The notes: generated from the sequence alone by a model not told the origin. 63,295 bases of DNA from Hyphomicrobiaceae bacterium (GCA_021775735.1 JAJFHG010000063.1:1-63295), one strand, 5' to 3'. Positions 9,460-19,718 are shown, numbered from the stretch's first letter. Translations and numbers: made by a program.

Positions 9460-10716
9460 TTATTGCGGGCGCATTAGCACATGACGCTTCTTGCCAAATG
9501 AAAGCTTGATAACGCCGTCTTCAGTGATGTCACTGTCGGATAATATCTGGCTGTCATCAGTAACAGCAGTATCGTTGACTTTAAGGGCGCCACCTTTGAT
9601 TTGACGCCGCGCATCACCGTTTGATTTCACAAGACCCGCTTGCACAAAGGCATTGAGGACGCCGAGCCCCTTCGCCAACTCTGCTGTAGAAATTGAGACA
9701 GACGGCAAATCATCTGCGTGCACTCCGGCCTCAAATGTTTTTTGCGCAGCGTTTTCAGCTTGGCTCGCTTTTTCCTCACCATGAATGAGACGCGTTGCTT
9801 CTGTCGCTAAAACCTTTTTAGCTTCATTGATCTCAGCCCCTTTGAGGGTGGCTAGCTCATTGATCCGTTTCATTGGAAGCGTTGTAAAAAGCTTCAAAAA
9901 GCGCACGACGTCTGCGTCTTCAGTATTGCGCCAGTACTGCCAGTACTCGTAGGCAGACAGTTGATCTTCATTGAGCCAGACTGCACCTGAAGCTGTTTTG
10001 CCCATCTTTGCGCCCGAGGCTGTTGTGAGCAACGGGCAGGTCAGAGCAAACAACTGATGCGTTCCCATGCGACGCCCAAGATCCATACCCGTTACGATAT
10101 TGCCCCATTGGTCTGAGCCCCCCATCTGCAGGTTGCAGCCTTGGCGGCGCGCCAGTTCGACATAGTCATAGGCTTGCAACAGCATGTAGTTGAACTCGAT
10201 AAATGAAAGCTCCTGCTCGCGATCCAGGCGCAGTTTTGCCGAGTCCATTGTCATCATGCGATTGACTGAGAAGTGCCGTCCAACATCGCGCAGAAAATCA
10301 ATGTAGTTGAGCGGCGCAAGCCACTCTGCATTGTCAACGGTCGTACCTTCTTTTGCGCCTTCGCCAAATTTCAAGAACCGGTCAAAGACTTTTTGGATGC
10401 CCGCTTTGTTGGCTTCGATCTGGTCGAGGGTAAGAATCTTGCGCGTTTCATCGCGGCCTGAAGGATCCCCTACCCGTGTTGTTCCACCACCGAGCAGCAC
10501 AATGGGTCTACCTGCACCCGTTGTCTGCAACCAGTGCAACATCATGATCGAAATCAATGAGCCGACATGGAGTGATGACGCGGTACAGTCATAGCCTACA
10601 TAGGCAATGAGTTCGCCTTTGCTGGCCAATGCGTCAACAGCTTCAAGGTCCGAGCATTGGTGTATGAAGCCACGCTCTTCAAGCGTTGTTAAAAAAGGAG
10701 AGCTCAGTTCTGTCAT
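9460..10716 (-). CDS. tyrS: Tyrosyl-tRNA synthetase
   Basis: Class I tyrosine-tRNA ligase, 418 residues, full length. It charges tRNA-Tyr. The HIGH motif appears as HVGS near residue 51, and the KMSKS loop as KMGKT near residue 240. The tyrosine-binding segment [19 protein letters not shown] and GGSDQWGNI are intact. The last ~70 residues are an S4 RNA-binding domain ([16 protein letters not shown]). It converges on the DUF3971 gene with a 55-base gap and is divergent from anmK. Confidence 0.97.
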   Translation of the reverse strand: MTELSSPFLTTLEERGFIHQCSDLEAVDALASKGELIAYVGYDCTASSLHVGSLISIMMLHWLQTTGAGRPIVLLGGGTTRVGDPSGRDETRKILTLDQIEANKAGIQKVFDRFLKFGEGAKEGTTVDNAEWLAPLNYIDFLRDVGRHFSVNRMMTMDSAKLRLDREQELSFIEFNYMLLQAYDYVELARRQGCNLQMGGSDQWGNIVTGMDLGRRMGTHQLFALTCPLLTTASGAKMGKTASGAVWLNEDQLSAYEYWQYWRNTEDADVVRFLKLFTTLPMKRINELATLKGAEINEAKKVLATEATRLIHGEEKASQAENAAQKTFEAGVHADDLPSVSISTAELAKGLGVLNAFVQAGLVKSNGDARRQIKGGALKVNDTAVTDDSQILSDSDITEDGVIKLSFGKKRHVLMRPQ

Positions 10717-10825
10717 CAGGGTTTTGTTTTTTTGAGTATTAGTGGTTCTAAGGTTATGATAGGTGGCGCGTCAAAGCCGCCTGTCTCACGATGTGAAGTC
10801 GGGCGCGACCATGCACCGGTTGGGG

Positions 10826-11944
10826 ATGAACAGCAAGATGAAGTGCGCACTTGGGCTAATGAGCGGCACATCAATGGACGGCATTGATGTCGCACTTATA
10901 CGCACGGACGGGCAGATGCAAGTCGAGCGCGGGCCTGCGATGAGCTTTCGATATACTGATGAGCAACGCGCTATGCTCCGCCAGGCGATTTCAGATGCGC
11001 TCCTGTGTGAACGCTCTGGCGACCGCCCAGGTCGACTGGCCGAGACTGAGCGCGAGCTGACTGAGGTGCATGGGGCTGCCATTTCCGCCTTTTTACGAAA
11101 ACAGGGGATTGATCGCACGACCATTGATGTCATCGGGTTTCATGGTCAGACCGTGGCCCACCGCCCTGCCGAAAAGCTCACGGTGCAACTTGGCGATGGG
11201 CGCTTTCTTGCGGAGTTGGTGCGCTGTCCCGTTATTTTTGATTTACGCCAGCAGGATGTGCAGGCGGGCGGACAAGGCGCGCCTTTGGTTCCTGTTTATC
11301 ATCAGGCGGTGGTGGATGCAGGACATGAACGTCCGGTTGCGGTTCTCAACATTGGCGGTGTAGCCAACGTTACGTGGATTGGTGGCGATGGCCACTTACT
11401 GGCGTTTGACACTGGCCCCGGTAATGCCTTGATGGATGATTGGATGGTAACAAAAACAGGCAAAGCGTTTGATGATGCGGGCACGTTTGCAGCATCGGGT
11501 CAGGTTGATGAATTGGTCCTTGCTGGTTTGATGCGTGATACATTTTTTGCTGCCTCGCCACCAAAATCTCTTGATCGCAATTACTTTCCAGATGCGGCCT
11601 ACGCCGCGCTTTCTAGTGCAGATGGTATTGCAACACTTTGTGAGTTTACAGCTTTGAGCATTGCGCGCGCCCAAGATTGGTTCCCCAAACCGGCACGGAC
11701 ATGGATCGTCACGGGGGGCGGGCGACACAATGCGTTTTTGATGGAGCGGTTGAAACAACATCTCACGGGTTGTGTGCACTTGGCAGAAGATGTCGGACTT
11801 AACGGCGATAGCATGGAAGCTGAAGCGTGGGGCTATCTTGCCGTCCGCTCTATCTTCGGGTTGCCAATCACCTTTCCGGGAACGACAGGCGTCAGCGGAC
11901 CCCTCACAGGTGGTACGGTTGTTCCATGGCCCCGACCCACTTAG
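10826..11944 (+). CDS. anmK: Anhydro-N-acetylmuramic acid kinase
   Basis: AnmK, about 372 residues, phosphorylates and hydrolyses 1,6-anhydro-MurNAc released from peptidoglycan turnover, giving MurNAc-6-phosphate. The signature GLMSGTSMDGIDVAL is near the N-terminus. GFHGQTVAHRP, NIGGVANVTWI, FDTGPGNALMDDW and the C-terminal GGGRHN are all present. The frame is open from 10763, with ATG codons at 10811, 10826 and 10838. I chose 10826 because GGGG lies directly before it, but 10838 is also plausible. It is divergent from tyrS. Confidence 0.93.
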   Translation: MNSKMKCALGLMSGTSMDGIDVALIRTDGQMQVERGPAMSFRYTDEQRAMLRQAISDALLCERSGDRPGRLAETERELTEVHGAAISAFLRKQGIDRTTIDVIGFHGQTVAHRPAEKLTVQLGDGRFLAELVRCPVIFDLRQQDVQAGGQGAPLVPVYHQAVVDAGHERPVAVLNIGGVANVTWIGGDGHLLAFDTGPGNALMDDWMVTKTGKAFDDAGTFAASGQVDELVLAGLMRDTFFAASPPKSLDRNYFPDAAYAALSSADGIATLCEFTALSIARAQDWFPKPARTWIVTGGGRHNAFLMERLKQHLTGCVHLAEDVGLNGDSMEAEAWGYLAVRSIFGLPITFPGTTGVSGPLTGGTVVPWPRPT

Positions 11945-12006
11945 GTGACCGGACTGTTTTTGTGCCAGGTTTTAGACGTACCAGACGGTTTGAAATATGT
12001 GGCGGC

Positions 12007-13017
12007 CTAACGGACCAACCTGCGCACCATGGTTTCAAGGCCCAACGTTATATGGGCGAGACTTTCATAATCGACCGTGTCGGGAAGGTCGTTGATGGTG
12101 TGATAATAGGGATTGCGAAACGGCGCAGTATCGGTTGCCATGAGCGCGGGAAAACCAAACTGATGGTAGGCCCAATGGTCAGAGAGACCGACGCCTTCTA
12201 CAAAGCCAGGAGCCAAACCGCCAATTGACGGAAACGGACTGGAAAGACGAAATGCGCGGGTAACGCGCTCAAGGAAGATGCGTGACTTAGGCAACGCAAC
12301 GAATGCTACAAAGTCGCCGACATCAGAATAGGCTGCGCCAAATGGAAACAGAAACTGTTGGCTTCCCGGTTCGTTGCTGAAATAGCCGAGTGTTTCCAGA
12401 GCAATTGCGCCAGTAATGTTTTGACCCTGCTCCTTCATCAGCTTGGCATGCTGCCAACTTCCCATGTATTCTGTTCTGCCCCAGGGGTGTTCCTCATTGA
12501 CCCAGAACAACAGCCGTAAACGATCATGTTTGGGCCGCCAATCTTTCAACAACCGGGCGAGTTCAAGAGTGGCTGCAACGCCAGTGCCATTGTCATGCGC
12601 CCCTGGTGAGGTCCCGTCGGTGTCGTAGTGGGCACCGAGGATCAATGTTGCAGGGTTGGGAACTTTGATTTGCGGTTCGAAGATGAGTTCAATGTTGCGG
12701 ACATATTTGCCAGCAACGGCAAAGTCTTGGACGTCAGGCTTGTGTCCAAGCGCATAGAGCGTGTCTTGAATGTACGCCGCAGTTGATTCTAACGACGAGA
12801 AGTGCGCAATGTTGCGCGGTTCTTGGGCAATTTCTGAAATATGAGCGGAGAGACAAGATGCAAGACGGCGGCCTTCTGGATCAAGTATTGGCAACGGCGA
12901 TGGTTTGCTTCGTCTCGGAAAAACGATGCAATACCAAATTAGGCTGCCAATGAGTGCCAGACAGGCAAGGCTGACAAGTGCAAGGACTGTTGCCAAAAGA
13001 GAAATCCCAGAAGCCAA
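12007..13017 (-). CDS. Membrane-anchored M28-family zinc aminopeptidase
   Basis: Peptidase family M28, 336 residues, with an N-terminal transmembrane helix (LLATVLALVSLACLALIGSLIW) that would anchor it facing the periplasm. Zinc and catalytic motifs: GAHYD (H-x-D), GAHDNGTGVA (bridging Asp), NEEHPWG (catalytic Glu pair) and YHTINDLPDTVDY (last His ligand). The substrate cannot be inferred. The only possible initiator is TTG 13017: an in-frame stop lies just upstream and no ATG keeps the helix intact. It converges on anmK. Confidence 0.85.
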   Translation of the reverse strand: MASGISLLATVLALVSLACLALIGSLIWYCIVFPRRSKPSPLPILDPEGRRLASCLSAHISEIAQEPRNIAHFSSLESTAAYIQDTLYALGHKPDVQDFAVAGKYVRNIELIFEPQIKVPNPATLILGAHYDTDGTSPGAHDNGTGVAATLELARLLKDWRPKHDRLRLLFWVNEEHPWGRTEYMGSWQHAKLMKEQGQNITGAIALETLGYFSNEPGSQQFLFPFGAAYSDVGDFVAFVALPKSRIFLERVTRAFRLSSPFPSIGGLAPGFVEGVGLSDHWAYHQFGFPALMATDTAPFRNPYYHTINDLPDTVDYESLAHITLGLETMVRRLVR

Positions 13018-13276
13018 AGATTGGGCAATTTAGCAGATGGACTGCATTTGATTAGCGCACAAATAATAGTGGGCACCAGAAAAAGCCATTACAGCATAAG
13101 AGAATTGAATAGAATTATATTGACCTGCTCGCCATCTCACGGGTGCAGGCCATTGAGCAGCGGGAGAGTGGGCCCGCACGCGATAGCGCTGGCCTTTAAA
13201 AGCGCATCCCTCAACTGCAATGCGTATGTCGTGTCTGGGCCGGAACAGAGTATGGACGGTCTCGGGATTATTCCGT

Positions 13277-14026
13277 TTACTTATTCTGCTCTGCCTCTTG
13301 TTGCGCTTTTAGTTCGGCAGCGCGACGCTCTTTTTCACGTTCTTTTTCTTTTTCAAGTTCTTTGGCCCTGGCTTTTTCTTCTTCAGCCATGGCAAGGCGC
13401 ATGTCGAGATAACCACCAACAATGTTGTTGAGGGGCTCGATTTGATTTTCGAAAAAGTGGTTTGCGCCCGGGATCACTTCATGATCAATGGAAATACCAC
13501 GCTGGGTTTTTAGTTTCTGCGTCAATTCAGCAACGGAGCTTGTTGGCACAACGCGGTCTGAATCTCCATTGACCATCAGACCCGACGATGGACAAGGCGC
13601 TAGGAAGGAAAAGTCATAGAGGTTTGATGGCGGGGCAACGCAGATAAAGCCATCAATCTCAGGACGGCGCATCAACAACTGCATGGCGATCCAGGTGCCA
13701 AAAGAGACGCCAGCAATCCAACAGTACCTGGCGTCTGGTTTGACCGTTTGCATCCAGTCGAGGGCGGATGCGGCATCAGCCAATTCACCTGGACCCCCAT
13801 CCCATATTCCTTGACTTCGGCCAACGCCGCGAAAATTGAAGCGTAGAACTGAGAAGCCCCGCTCAACGAACGCGTAGTACATTGAGTAGACGACCTGATT
13901 GTTCATTGTGCCGCCAAATTGCGGGTGCGGATGCAGGATCAGGGCGATTGGACTGTCACTGCCGGCATCGTGGTGAAAACGTGCTTCGAGGCGGCCAACC
14001 GGCCCGTTGATGATCAATTCTGGCAT
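13277..14026 (-). CDS. Alpha/beta hydrolase (COG2945-like) with charged tail
   Basis: Cytoplasmic alpha/beta hydrolase of about 249 residues. It has the short-chain hydrolase pattern HPHPQFGGTMNNQVV, the FRGVGRSQG loop, nucleophile elbow GVSFGTW, GDSDRVVPT (Asp) and GANHFFEN (His). The substrate is unknown. The last ~40 residues form a highly charged Glu/Lys/Arg helix that is not part of the catalytic fold. The frame extends to 14125, but ATG 14026 gives the family-typical start MPELIINGPVGRLEARF. It is divergent from the suf operon, so its promoter lies in the same 320-base region as the Irr-type box. Confidence 0.85.
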   Translation of the reverse strand: MPELIINGPVGRLEARFHHDAGSDSPIALILHPHPQFGGTMNNQVVYSMYYAFVERGFSVLRFNFRGVGRSQGIWDGGPGELADAASALDWMQTVKPDARYCWIAGVSFGTWIAMQLLMRRPEIDGFICVAPPSNLYDFSFLAPCPSSGLMVNGDSDRVVPTSSVAELTQKLKTQRGISIDHEVIPGANHFFENQIEPLNNIVGGYLDMRLAMAEEEKARAKELEKEKEREKERRAAELKAQQEAEQNK

Positions 14027-14131
14027 AAGTTTTAGGTCTCTATCTGCGCTTTTGCTGGTCAGCCTGTTTGGTTGCCCTTGTGCCCCTGACTGGTCCACGA
14101 GGTCATCACAACATCGTGCCTTCAAGAATAC

Positions 14132-14160
14132 TTGACTTGAGCGCTCGGAATTTTCATATT
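14132..14160 (+). promoter_or_regulatory. Predicted sigma-70-type promoter of the suf operon
   Basis: TTGACT (14132-14137) and CATATT (14155-14160) are separated by 17 bases. Transcription would start near 14167, giving a leader of about 180 bases before the TTG start of the Rrf2 gene. This is a pattern match only. Confidence 0.5.
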
Positions 14161-14163
14161 CCG
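14146..14163. promoter_or_regulatory. Dyad CGGAAT-N6-ATTCCG over the suf promoter
   Basis: Perfect 6-base arms with a 6-base spacer, located between the predicted -35 and -10 and covering the -10. Position and symmetry suggest an operator. The Rrf2/IscR-type protein encoded just downstream is the natural candidate, but the half-site is not one I can assign. Confidence 0.45.
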
Positions 14164-14169
14164 CCCAAG

Positions 14170-14186
14170 TTTAGAATAATTCGAAA
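14170..14186. promoter_or_regulatory. ICE-like box (Irr binding site) upstream of the suf operon
   Basis: TTTAGAATAATTCGAAA matches the rhizobial iron control element TTTAGAA-N3-TTCTAAA at 13 of 14 defined positions. It covers the predicted transcription start, the position expected for repression by Irr when iron is low. Irr control of suf genes is described in Hyphomicrobiales; the irr gene is not in this window. Confidence 0.7.
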
Positions 14187-14347
14187 AAGTAGATGGTCCG
14201 TCCTCGCCCCGGCTGGGTATCGAAGGGGTTCTTAGCACAAGTCCGGTGGCTAAAGGCAAGGGGCAGATCGCGCCAGGATCAGATTGACTGCTTTCGTCAG
14301 CGTTAGGTGTGTGGAATTTGGGGTTTGGCCCCACGGTGGAGTGTGAT

Positions 14348-14818
14348 TTGGAGCTAAATACCAGAGGTCGTTATGCGGTGATGGCAATGGTCGATCTGGC
14401 CAAGTACGGGTCTGCCGACTCGTTGCCATTGTCCGTTGTCGCGCGGCGTCAGGCGCTGCCCATGGCCTATCTGGAACAGATTTTTGCACAGCTGCGCAAA
14501 GCCGACCTGGTTGTCAGCATACGTGGGCGCGCTGGCGGCTATCGGTTGGCGCGGCCTGCGACTGAGATCAGCATTGCTGATGTGATGGTTGCGGTTGAAG
14601 AAGCGACGCAGATGACACGTTGTAGTACGACCAAAACGGGATGCAATGGCGAAAAACGTTGTTTGACACATGGGCTTTGGAATGCATTGGGCACGCACAT
14701 TGAAGGGTTTCTGACTCGAGTCACGTTGCATGACGTTGTTGCTGGTTTGCCGATGGATGATGGCCAGGCGCTTCACTCTGTTTCTTTCAATGTACATGAG
14801 GAGGCCCATAAGTCATGA
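14348..14818 (+). CDS. iscR: Rrf2-family Fe-S regulator (IscR-like)
   Basis: Rrf2-family winged-helix regulator, about 156 residues. The start LNTRGRYAVMAMVDLA, the recognition region and RGRAGGYRLARP are typical. Three cysteines and a histidine in RCSTTKTGCNGEKRCLTH match the C-C-C-H [2Fe-2S] ligands of IscR, so it should sense Fe-S status. The frame opens at GTG 14309. TTG 14348 is preferred because GGAG ends six bases before it and the protein then begins where IscR proteins begin. It overlaps the desulfurase gene by ATGA and is the first gene of the suf operon, so autoregulation is likely. RirA is a paralogue and cannot be fully excluded as its identity. Confidence 0.85.
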   Translation: MELNTRGRYAVMAMVDLAKYGSADSLPLSVVARRQALPMAYLEQIFAQLRKADLVVSIRGRAGGYRLARPATEISIADVMVAVEEATQMTRCSTTKTGCNGEKRCLTHGLWNALGTHIEGFLTRVTLHDVVAGLPMDDGQALHSVSFNVHEEAHKS

Positions 14819-15957
14819 CCAGCGCCTACCTCGATTACAATGCGTCTGCACCGCTGCGTTCTGAAGCGCGCGACGCGATGGGTGCAGCCTTAAGTGTGAG
14901 CGCCAACGCCTCATCTGTTCATGGGCCTGGGCGCGCGGCACGTGCGGTTGTTGAAACGGCACGTGACAAGATTGCCGCGTTTGTGGGCGCGAATTCATCT
15001 GAAGTTATTTTCACAAGTGGCGCTACAGAATCCAACAATTGGATCATGACGGGTGGAGCTTGGGGTCGCATTATCCTGTCACCCATCGAGCACGAGTCGA
15101 TTTATGTGCCAGCGCACAACAGTTCAGCTCGTGTTGATGAGATCGACGTGAGCCAGGATGGTGTTGCAGACGTTGGGCAGATCGCGGACTTAACTTTTCT
15201 GTCCAATGTTAATCTGGCGAATGGAGATCTAGGTCAGACGGCGATCACGTTGCAAATTGCGAATAACGAAACCGGGGCGCTTCAGCCGGTCGCAGAGACA
15301 GCAGCCTTTGCCCGTGAGCATGGATTTTTCATGCACACCGATGCGGTACAGGGTGCAGGGCGTGTGCCGCTCAACTTTCATGCACTGGGTGTCCATGCCA
15401 TGAGCCTTTCAGCCCACAAAATTGGCGGCCCTAAAGGTGTCGGGGCATTGGTTCTGAAAGATCATGTTGCGCTGCCAGCATTTATCCAGGGCGGTGGCCA
15501 GGAACGGCGTCGGCGTGCTGGGACAGAAAATGTTGCTGCGATTGCAGGGTTTGGTGCCGCCGCTGAAGCAGCGGGTCGCGATCTGAAAACAATAGAGCGT
15601 ATTGCAGGCTTGAGGCAAGAGCTGGAAGTCGGCCTCAAAGGCATCGATCCGGGTATCAAAATATTGAGCGCGGATGCACCCCGGCTTGCGAACACGACAT
15701 GCTTTGCAACACCGGGCACGCAGGCAGAAACAATGTTGATCAATTTGGACCTGGCAGGCATTGCAGTGAGTTCTGGCGCTGCCTGTTCATCAGGCAAGGT
15801 CGGCGTTAGTCGCGCACTCGAAGCGATGCGGGTTCCAGAAGATCTAGCGCAATCTGCCATCCGTATCAGTATTGGTCACGCAACGACAGAAAACGAAATC
15901 ATGCACTTTTTAAAAACATGGAAGGTGCTTCACCGCAGCGACAAGGTCGCAGCTTGA
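14815..15957 (+). CDS. Cysteine desulfurase, IscS/NifS type
   Basis: PLP-dependent class V aminotransferase, 380 residues, releasing sulfur from cysteine for Fe-S assembly. YLDYNASAP opens the protein. TSGATESNN, the cofactor lysine in SLSAHKIGGPKG and the mobile-loop cysteine in SSGAACSSGKVG are present. The loop type is group I (IscS/NifS), unlike the SufS five genes downstream. It is translationally coupled to the Rrf2 regulator. The active-site region is conventional; parts of the middle (about residues 80-125) are less family-like. Confidence 0.93.
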   Translation: MTSAYLDYNASAPLRSEARDAMGAALSVSANASSVHGPGRAARAVVETARDKIAAFVGANSSEVIFTSGATESNNWIMTGGAWGRIILSPIEHESIYVPAHNSSARVDEIDVSQDGVADVGQIADLTFLSNVNLANGDLGQTAITLQIANNETGALQPVAETAAFAREHGFFMHTDAVQGAGRVPLNFHALGVHAMSLSAHKIGGPKGVGALVLKDHVALPAFIQGGGQERRRRAGTENVAAIAGFGAAAEAAGRDLKTIERIAGLRQELEVGLKGIDPGIKILSADAPRLANTTCFATPGTQAETMLINLDLAGIAVSSGAACSSGKVGVSRALEAMRVPEDLAQSAIRISIGHATTENEIMHFLKTWKVLHRSDKVAA

Positions 15958-16016
15958 ATTTCAAACCACTTACGAACACGCCTTAGTTTTAGAAAAGGCA
16001 CCAGGAGAGTTCACGA

Positions 16017-17486
16017 ATGCCAGCGGTACAAGAGACCATTGATCAGGTTAAAGAGATTGATGTCGATCAATACAAGTATGGATTTGAGACCAATATTGAG
16101 TCGGTGAAAGCCCCGAAGGGTCTCAACGAAGACATCGTCAAATTTATCTCTGACAAAAAAGGTGAGCCGGAGTGGATGCTTCAGTGGCGTCTTGATGCCT
16201 ATAAGCGTTGGCGTGCGATGACAGAGCCGACGTGGGCCAAGGTCAGCTATCCAAAGATCGACTTTGAAGACCTGTATTACTATTCAGCGCCAAAGAACAC
16301 GGAAGGGCCAAAGACCCTTGATGAGGTCGACCCAGAACTTCTGGCCACCTATGAGAAGCTTGGCATTCCCTTGAAAGAACAGGAAGTTCTGGCGGGTGTT
16401 CAAGGCTCAAAAGTTGCCGTGGATGCTGTCTTTGACAGCGTCTCCGTTGTCACCACTTTTAAAGAAGAGTTGGCAAAAGCTGGTGTCATCTTCTGCTCAA
16501 TCTCTGAGGCGCTGAGAGAGCACCCGGATTTGGTGAAGAAATACCTGGGCTCGGTTGTGCCTCAATCTGACAACTACTACGCGGCACTGAATTCGGCTGT
16601 GTTTTCTGACGGCTCATTTGTTTATGTGCCTGAAGGTGTGCGCTGCCCGATGGAGCTTTCGACTTATTTCCGTATCAATGAAAAGCAGACCGGGCAGTTT
16701 GAGCGCACACTCATCATTGCTGATAAGGGCGCTTATGTCTCTTATCTGGAAGGTTGCACGGCGCCGATGCGTGACGAGAATCAGTTGCATGCAGCTGTTG
16801 TCGAGTTGGTCGCGTTGGATGATGCTGAAATAAAATACTCAACAGTTCAGAATTGGTATCCAGGCGATGCAACGGGCAAAGGTGGCATTTATAACTTTGT
16901 GACCAAGCGCGGAGACTGTCGCGGGGTGAACTCTAAGATCAGTTGGACGCAGGTTGAAACCGGCTCTGCAATTACCTGGAAATACCCAAGCTGCATTCTG
17001 CGTGGTGATAATTCGAGAGGCGAGTTCTACTCGATTGCGGTCTCCAACGGCTACCAGCAGGTTGATAGCGGCACCAAGATGATCCATCTGGGTAAAAACA
17101 CTTCAAGCCGGATTATTTCGAAGGGTATTGCAGCAGGTAAATCGCAAAACACCTATCGCGGTTTGGTGTCAGCCCATCGCAAGGCAACAAATTCACGCAA
17201 CTTCACGTGTTGCGACAGTTTGTTGATTGGCAACCAATGTGGCGCTCATACCGTGCCCTACATTGAAGCAAAGAATTCAACTGCGCACTTTGAGCACGAA
17301 GCAACGACCTCAAAAATCTCAGAAGACATGCTGTTCTATTGCCGCCAGCGTGGGCTTTCTGAAGAAGAAGCGGTGGCCTTGGTGGTCAACGGTTTTGTGC
17401 GCGATGTGTTGCAGCAACTGCCGATGGAATTTCTGGCTGAAACGCAAAGGCTGATTGGTATCAGCTTGGAAGGATCGGTGGGTTAG
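16017..17486 (+). CDS. sufB: Fe-S assembly scaffold SufB
   Basis: SufB, 489 residues, full length. It is the scaffold subunit of the SufBC2D complex where clusters are built. Characteristic stretches include [60 protein letters not shown] and the C-terminal [20 protein letters not shown], which holds the conserved cysteine. A good ribosome site (AGGAGAG) precedes ATG 16017. It is the third gene of the suf operon. Confidence 0.98.
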   Translation: MPAVQETIDQVKEIDVDQYKYGFETNIESVKAPKGLNEDIVKFISDKKGEPEWMLQWRLDAYKRWRAMTEPTWAKVSYPKIDFEDLYYYSAPKNTEGPKTLDEVDPELLATYEKLGIPLKEQEVLAGVQGSKVAVDAVFDSVSVVTTFKEELAKAGVIFCSISEALREHPDLVKKYLGSVVPQSDNYYAALNSAVFSDGSFVYVPEGVRCPMELSTYFRINEKQTGQFERTLIIADKGAYVSYLEGCTAPMRDENQLHAAVVELVALDDAEIKYSTVQNWYPGDATGKGGIYNFVTKRGDCRGVNSKISWTQVETGSAITWKYPSCILRGDNSRGEFYSIAVSNGYQQVDSGTKMIHLGKNTSSRIISKGIAAGKSQNTYRGLVSAHRKATNSRNFTCCDSLLIGNQCGAHTVPYIEAKNSTAHFEHEATTSKISEDMLFYCRQRGLSEEEAVALVVNGFVRDVLQQLPMEFLAETQRLIGISLEGSVG

Positions 17487-17560
17487 CACCTTCGACCTGA
17501 AGCGAACGACGCCTCGAGAACCAAAACAACGCAATTTGAATTTCTAAGGACACGACTAAC

Positions 17561-18313
17561 ATGCTCGAAATAAAAAACCTCACCGTAAAGCTGGCAGAGG
17601 AAGACAAGGAAATCATCAAGGGCCTGTCTTTGACAGTGCCCAAAGGTGAAGTGCACGCCATCATGGGTCCAAACGGGTCAGGCAAGTCGACCTTGGCCTA
17701 TGTGCTCGCCGGTCGAGACGATTATGAAGTCACGGGTGGTGACATTCTTTGGAATGGTGAGAGTATCATTGACCTGGAGCCGGATGAACGCGCTGCCAAA
17801 GGCATGTTCCTGGCATTCCAGTATCCGATGGAGATTCCCGGTGTTGCAGGGTTGACGTTCCTGCGCGCTGCCGTCAACGCGGTGCGCGCAAAGCGTGGCG
17901 AGGACGAACTCTCTACGCCAGATTTCATGCGCCTTGCACGCGATAAGGCTTCAAGTCTCAACATCGACATGGAAATGCTGAAGCGGCCGGTGAATGTTGG
18001 GTTTTCGGGCGGCGAAAAGAAGCGCTCGGAAATTTTGCAGATGGCATTGTTGGAGCCATCGTTGTGTGTGCTTGATGAAACAGATTCAGGGCTGGATATT
18101 GATGCATTGAAAATTGTTTCAGAGGGCGTCAATGCCCTGCGCTCGCCAGACCGCGCTGTTGTGGTCATTACTCACTACCAGCGTCTGCTCAACCATATTG
18201 TGCCCGACAAGGTGCACGTGTTGGCGCACGGCAAAATTCAAAAGACAGGCGATAAGGGACTTGCCCTTGAGCTTGAAAAATCTGGCTATGCCGAGTTTGG
18301 CGATGCGGCCTAG
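17561..18313 (+). CDS. sufC: Fe-S assembly ATPase SufC
   Basis: ABC-type ATPase of 250 residues that powers the SufBCD complex. Walker A is GPNGSGKSTL (near residue 35), the signature is FSGGEKKRSEILQ, and Walker B is LCVLDETDSGLDIDALK. The last is the SufC version, with ETDSGLD in place of EPTSGLD. The H-loop is ITHYQRL. AAGGA lies before the start. Full length. Confidence 0.98.
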   Translation: MLEIKNLTVKLAEEDKEIIKGLSLTVPKGEVHAIMGPNGSGKSTLAYVLAGRDDYEVTGGDILWNGESIIDLEPDERAAKGMFLAFQYPMEIPGVAGLTFLRAAVNAVRAKRGEDELSTPDFMRLARDKASSLNIDMEMLKRPVNVGFSGGEKKRSEILQMALLEPSLCVLDETDSGLDIDALKIVSEGVNALRSPDRAVVVITHYQRLLNHIVPDKVHVLAHGKIQKTGDKGLALELEKSGYAEFGDAA

Positions 18314-18361
18314 GGGTCGTCACCAGGACGCTTGGTAAGATTTGATCAGAAAGCACGAGAT

Positions 18362-19687
18362 ATGAACGTGGTGACAACAAAGAATAAGGTCGAGCAAGGA
18401 CTCGTTGAGGCCTTTCAAGATGTGGCCGACAGGCTTGTTGGTGGCGCAGAAGAGCGCGAGGCAGCGATTGCGCGGTTTGAAGCAACAGGCTTTCCACATC
18501 GGCGTATTGAGGAGTGGAAATACACCGACCTGCGTAACATGGTGAAAGAGGCGCACACACCTTTCATGCCCGGCGGTTCCAAGACACTTGATGAGGGTGT
18601 GCTTCAAAAAGCGCTCGGGCCTTTGTCGGCAATTGACGCCACGCGCATCGTGTTTGTTGATGGCCAACATCAATCTAGTTTTGATCAGTTGGATGAGAGT
18701 GCTGTTTCTGTTGCTACCCTGGCGAACCAACTTGCGTCGCATAGCGATGGCGATCAGAGCCTCCTGGCCGACCGTGAAGCTACATTCCGTGGCAGTTCTG
18801 TTGTGGATCTCAACACGGCCTTAGTGACCGACGGCACTGAGATTACGATTGGACCCGGCAGTAAACCGGCAAAACCCATTCTGGTCGTACACGTTGCTCA
18901 ATCTGCAAATCCTGCGATGACAACTATCCGCCACAAAATTTCCTGTGGTGCTGGAGCTGAAGCCTCCCTGGTGGAAGTCTTTGTGCGCGCGCCCGGTGCA
19001 GCAGATGCGGGATTAATCAACACGGTGAGCGAGGTTGACGTTGGCAACGGGGCGCAGTTCGCGCACATCAAATGTGTCAGCAATGTTGCCAAGACGAGCC
19101 AACTCGCCAACTGGCACGTTACGATAGGTGCAGATGCCAATTATCGCGCGTTTCACTTTACAGCCGGATGTGGATTGGCACGCTCAGATGGTTTGATCCA
19201 ATTCCGTGGCGAACGAAGCAAGCTTGATTTTTCTGGAGCCTTTTTAGGTCGCGATACAGATCATATCGACACTACGCTGGTGATTGAGCATTTGGTGCCG
19301 CACTGTGAAAGTCGTGAGCTGTTCAAGGGTGTGCTGGATGATCGCGCGCGCGGCATCTTCCAGGGTAAGGTTCTCGTAACGCAAGATGCTCAAAAAACAG
19401 ATGGCAAGCAGATGGCTCAGGCCCTTATGCTGTCGCCAGATTCAGAGTTTGATTCCAAGCCTGAGCTTGAAATTTACGCCGATGACGTGTTGTGCGGCCA
19501 TGGCTCAACGTCGGCGGAGCTTGATGAAGACTTGTTGTTTTATCTGCGCTCACGCGGCATTCCCAAAGATCAAGCGCGCTCCCTTTTGATCGAGTCGTTT
19601 GTTGGTGAAGCGTTGGCGTGTGTTGAAGTTGACAGTGTCCGTGAGGCATTGACCAAATTGGCACGCACATGGCTAATGGAAGTTTAG
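18362..19687 (+). CDS. sufD: Fe-S assembly protein SufD
   Basis: SufD, about 441 residues, partner of SufB in the scaffold complex. The N-terminus has FPHRRIEEWKYTDLRNMV. The C-terminal half has the beta-helix core and the conserved end KPELEIYADDVLCGHGSTSAE / FYLRSRGIPKDQARSLLIESF. The frame opens at TTG 18332; ATG 18362 is preferred as a more usual start. Spacing from sufC is short, so one transcript is likely. Confidence 0.96.
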   Translation: MNVVTTKNKVEQGLVEAFQDVADRLVGGAEEREAAIARFEATGFPHRRIEEWKYTDLRNMVKEAHTPFMPGGSKTLDEGVLQKALGPLSAIDATRIVFVDGQHQSSFDQLDESAVSVATLANQLASHSDGDQSLLADREATFRGSSVVDLNTALVTDGTEITIGPGSKPAKPILVVHVAQSANPAMTTIRHKISCGAGAEASLVEVFVRAPGAADAGLINTVSEVDVGNGAQFAHIKCVSNVAKTSQLANWHVTIGADANYRAFHFTAGCGLARSDGLIQFRGERSKLDFSGAFLGRDTDHIDTTLVIEHLVPHCESRELFKGVLDDRARGIFQGKVLVTQDAQKTDGKQMAQALMLSPDSEFDSKPELEIYADDVLCGHGSTSAELDEDLLFYLRSRGIPKDQARSLLIESFVGEALACVEVDSVREALTKLARTWLMEV

Positions 19688-19718
19688 TCAGGCAGGCCTT
19701 GACAAGGATTAGGTATCA

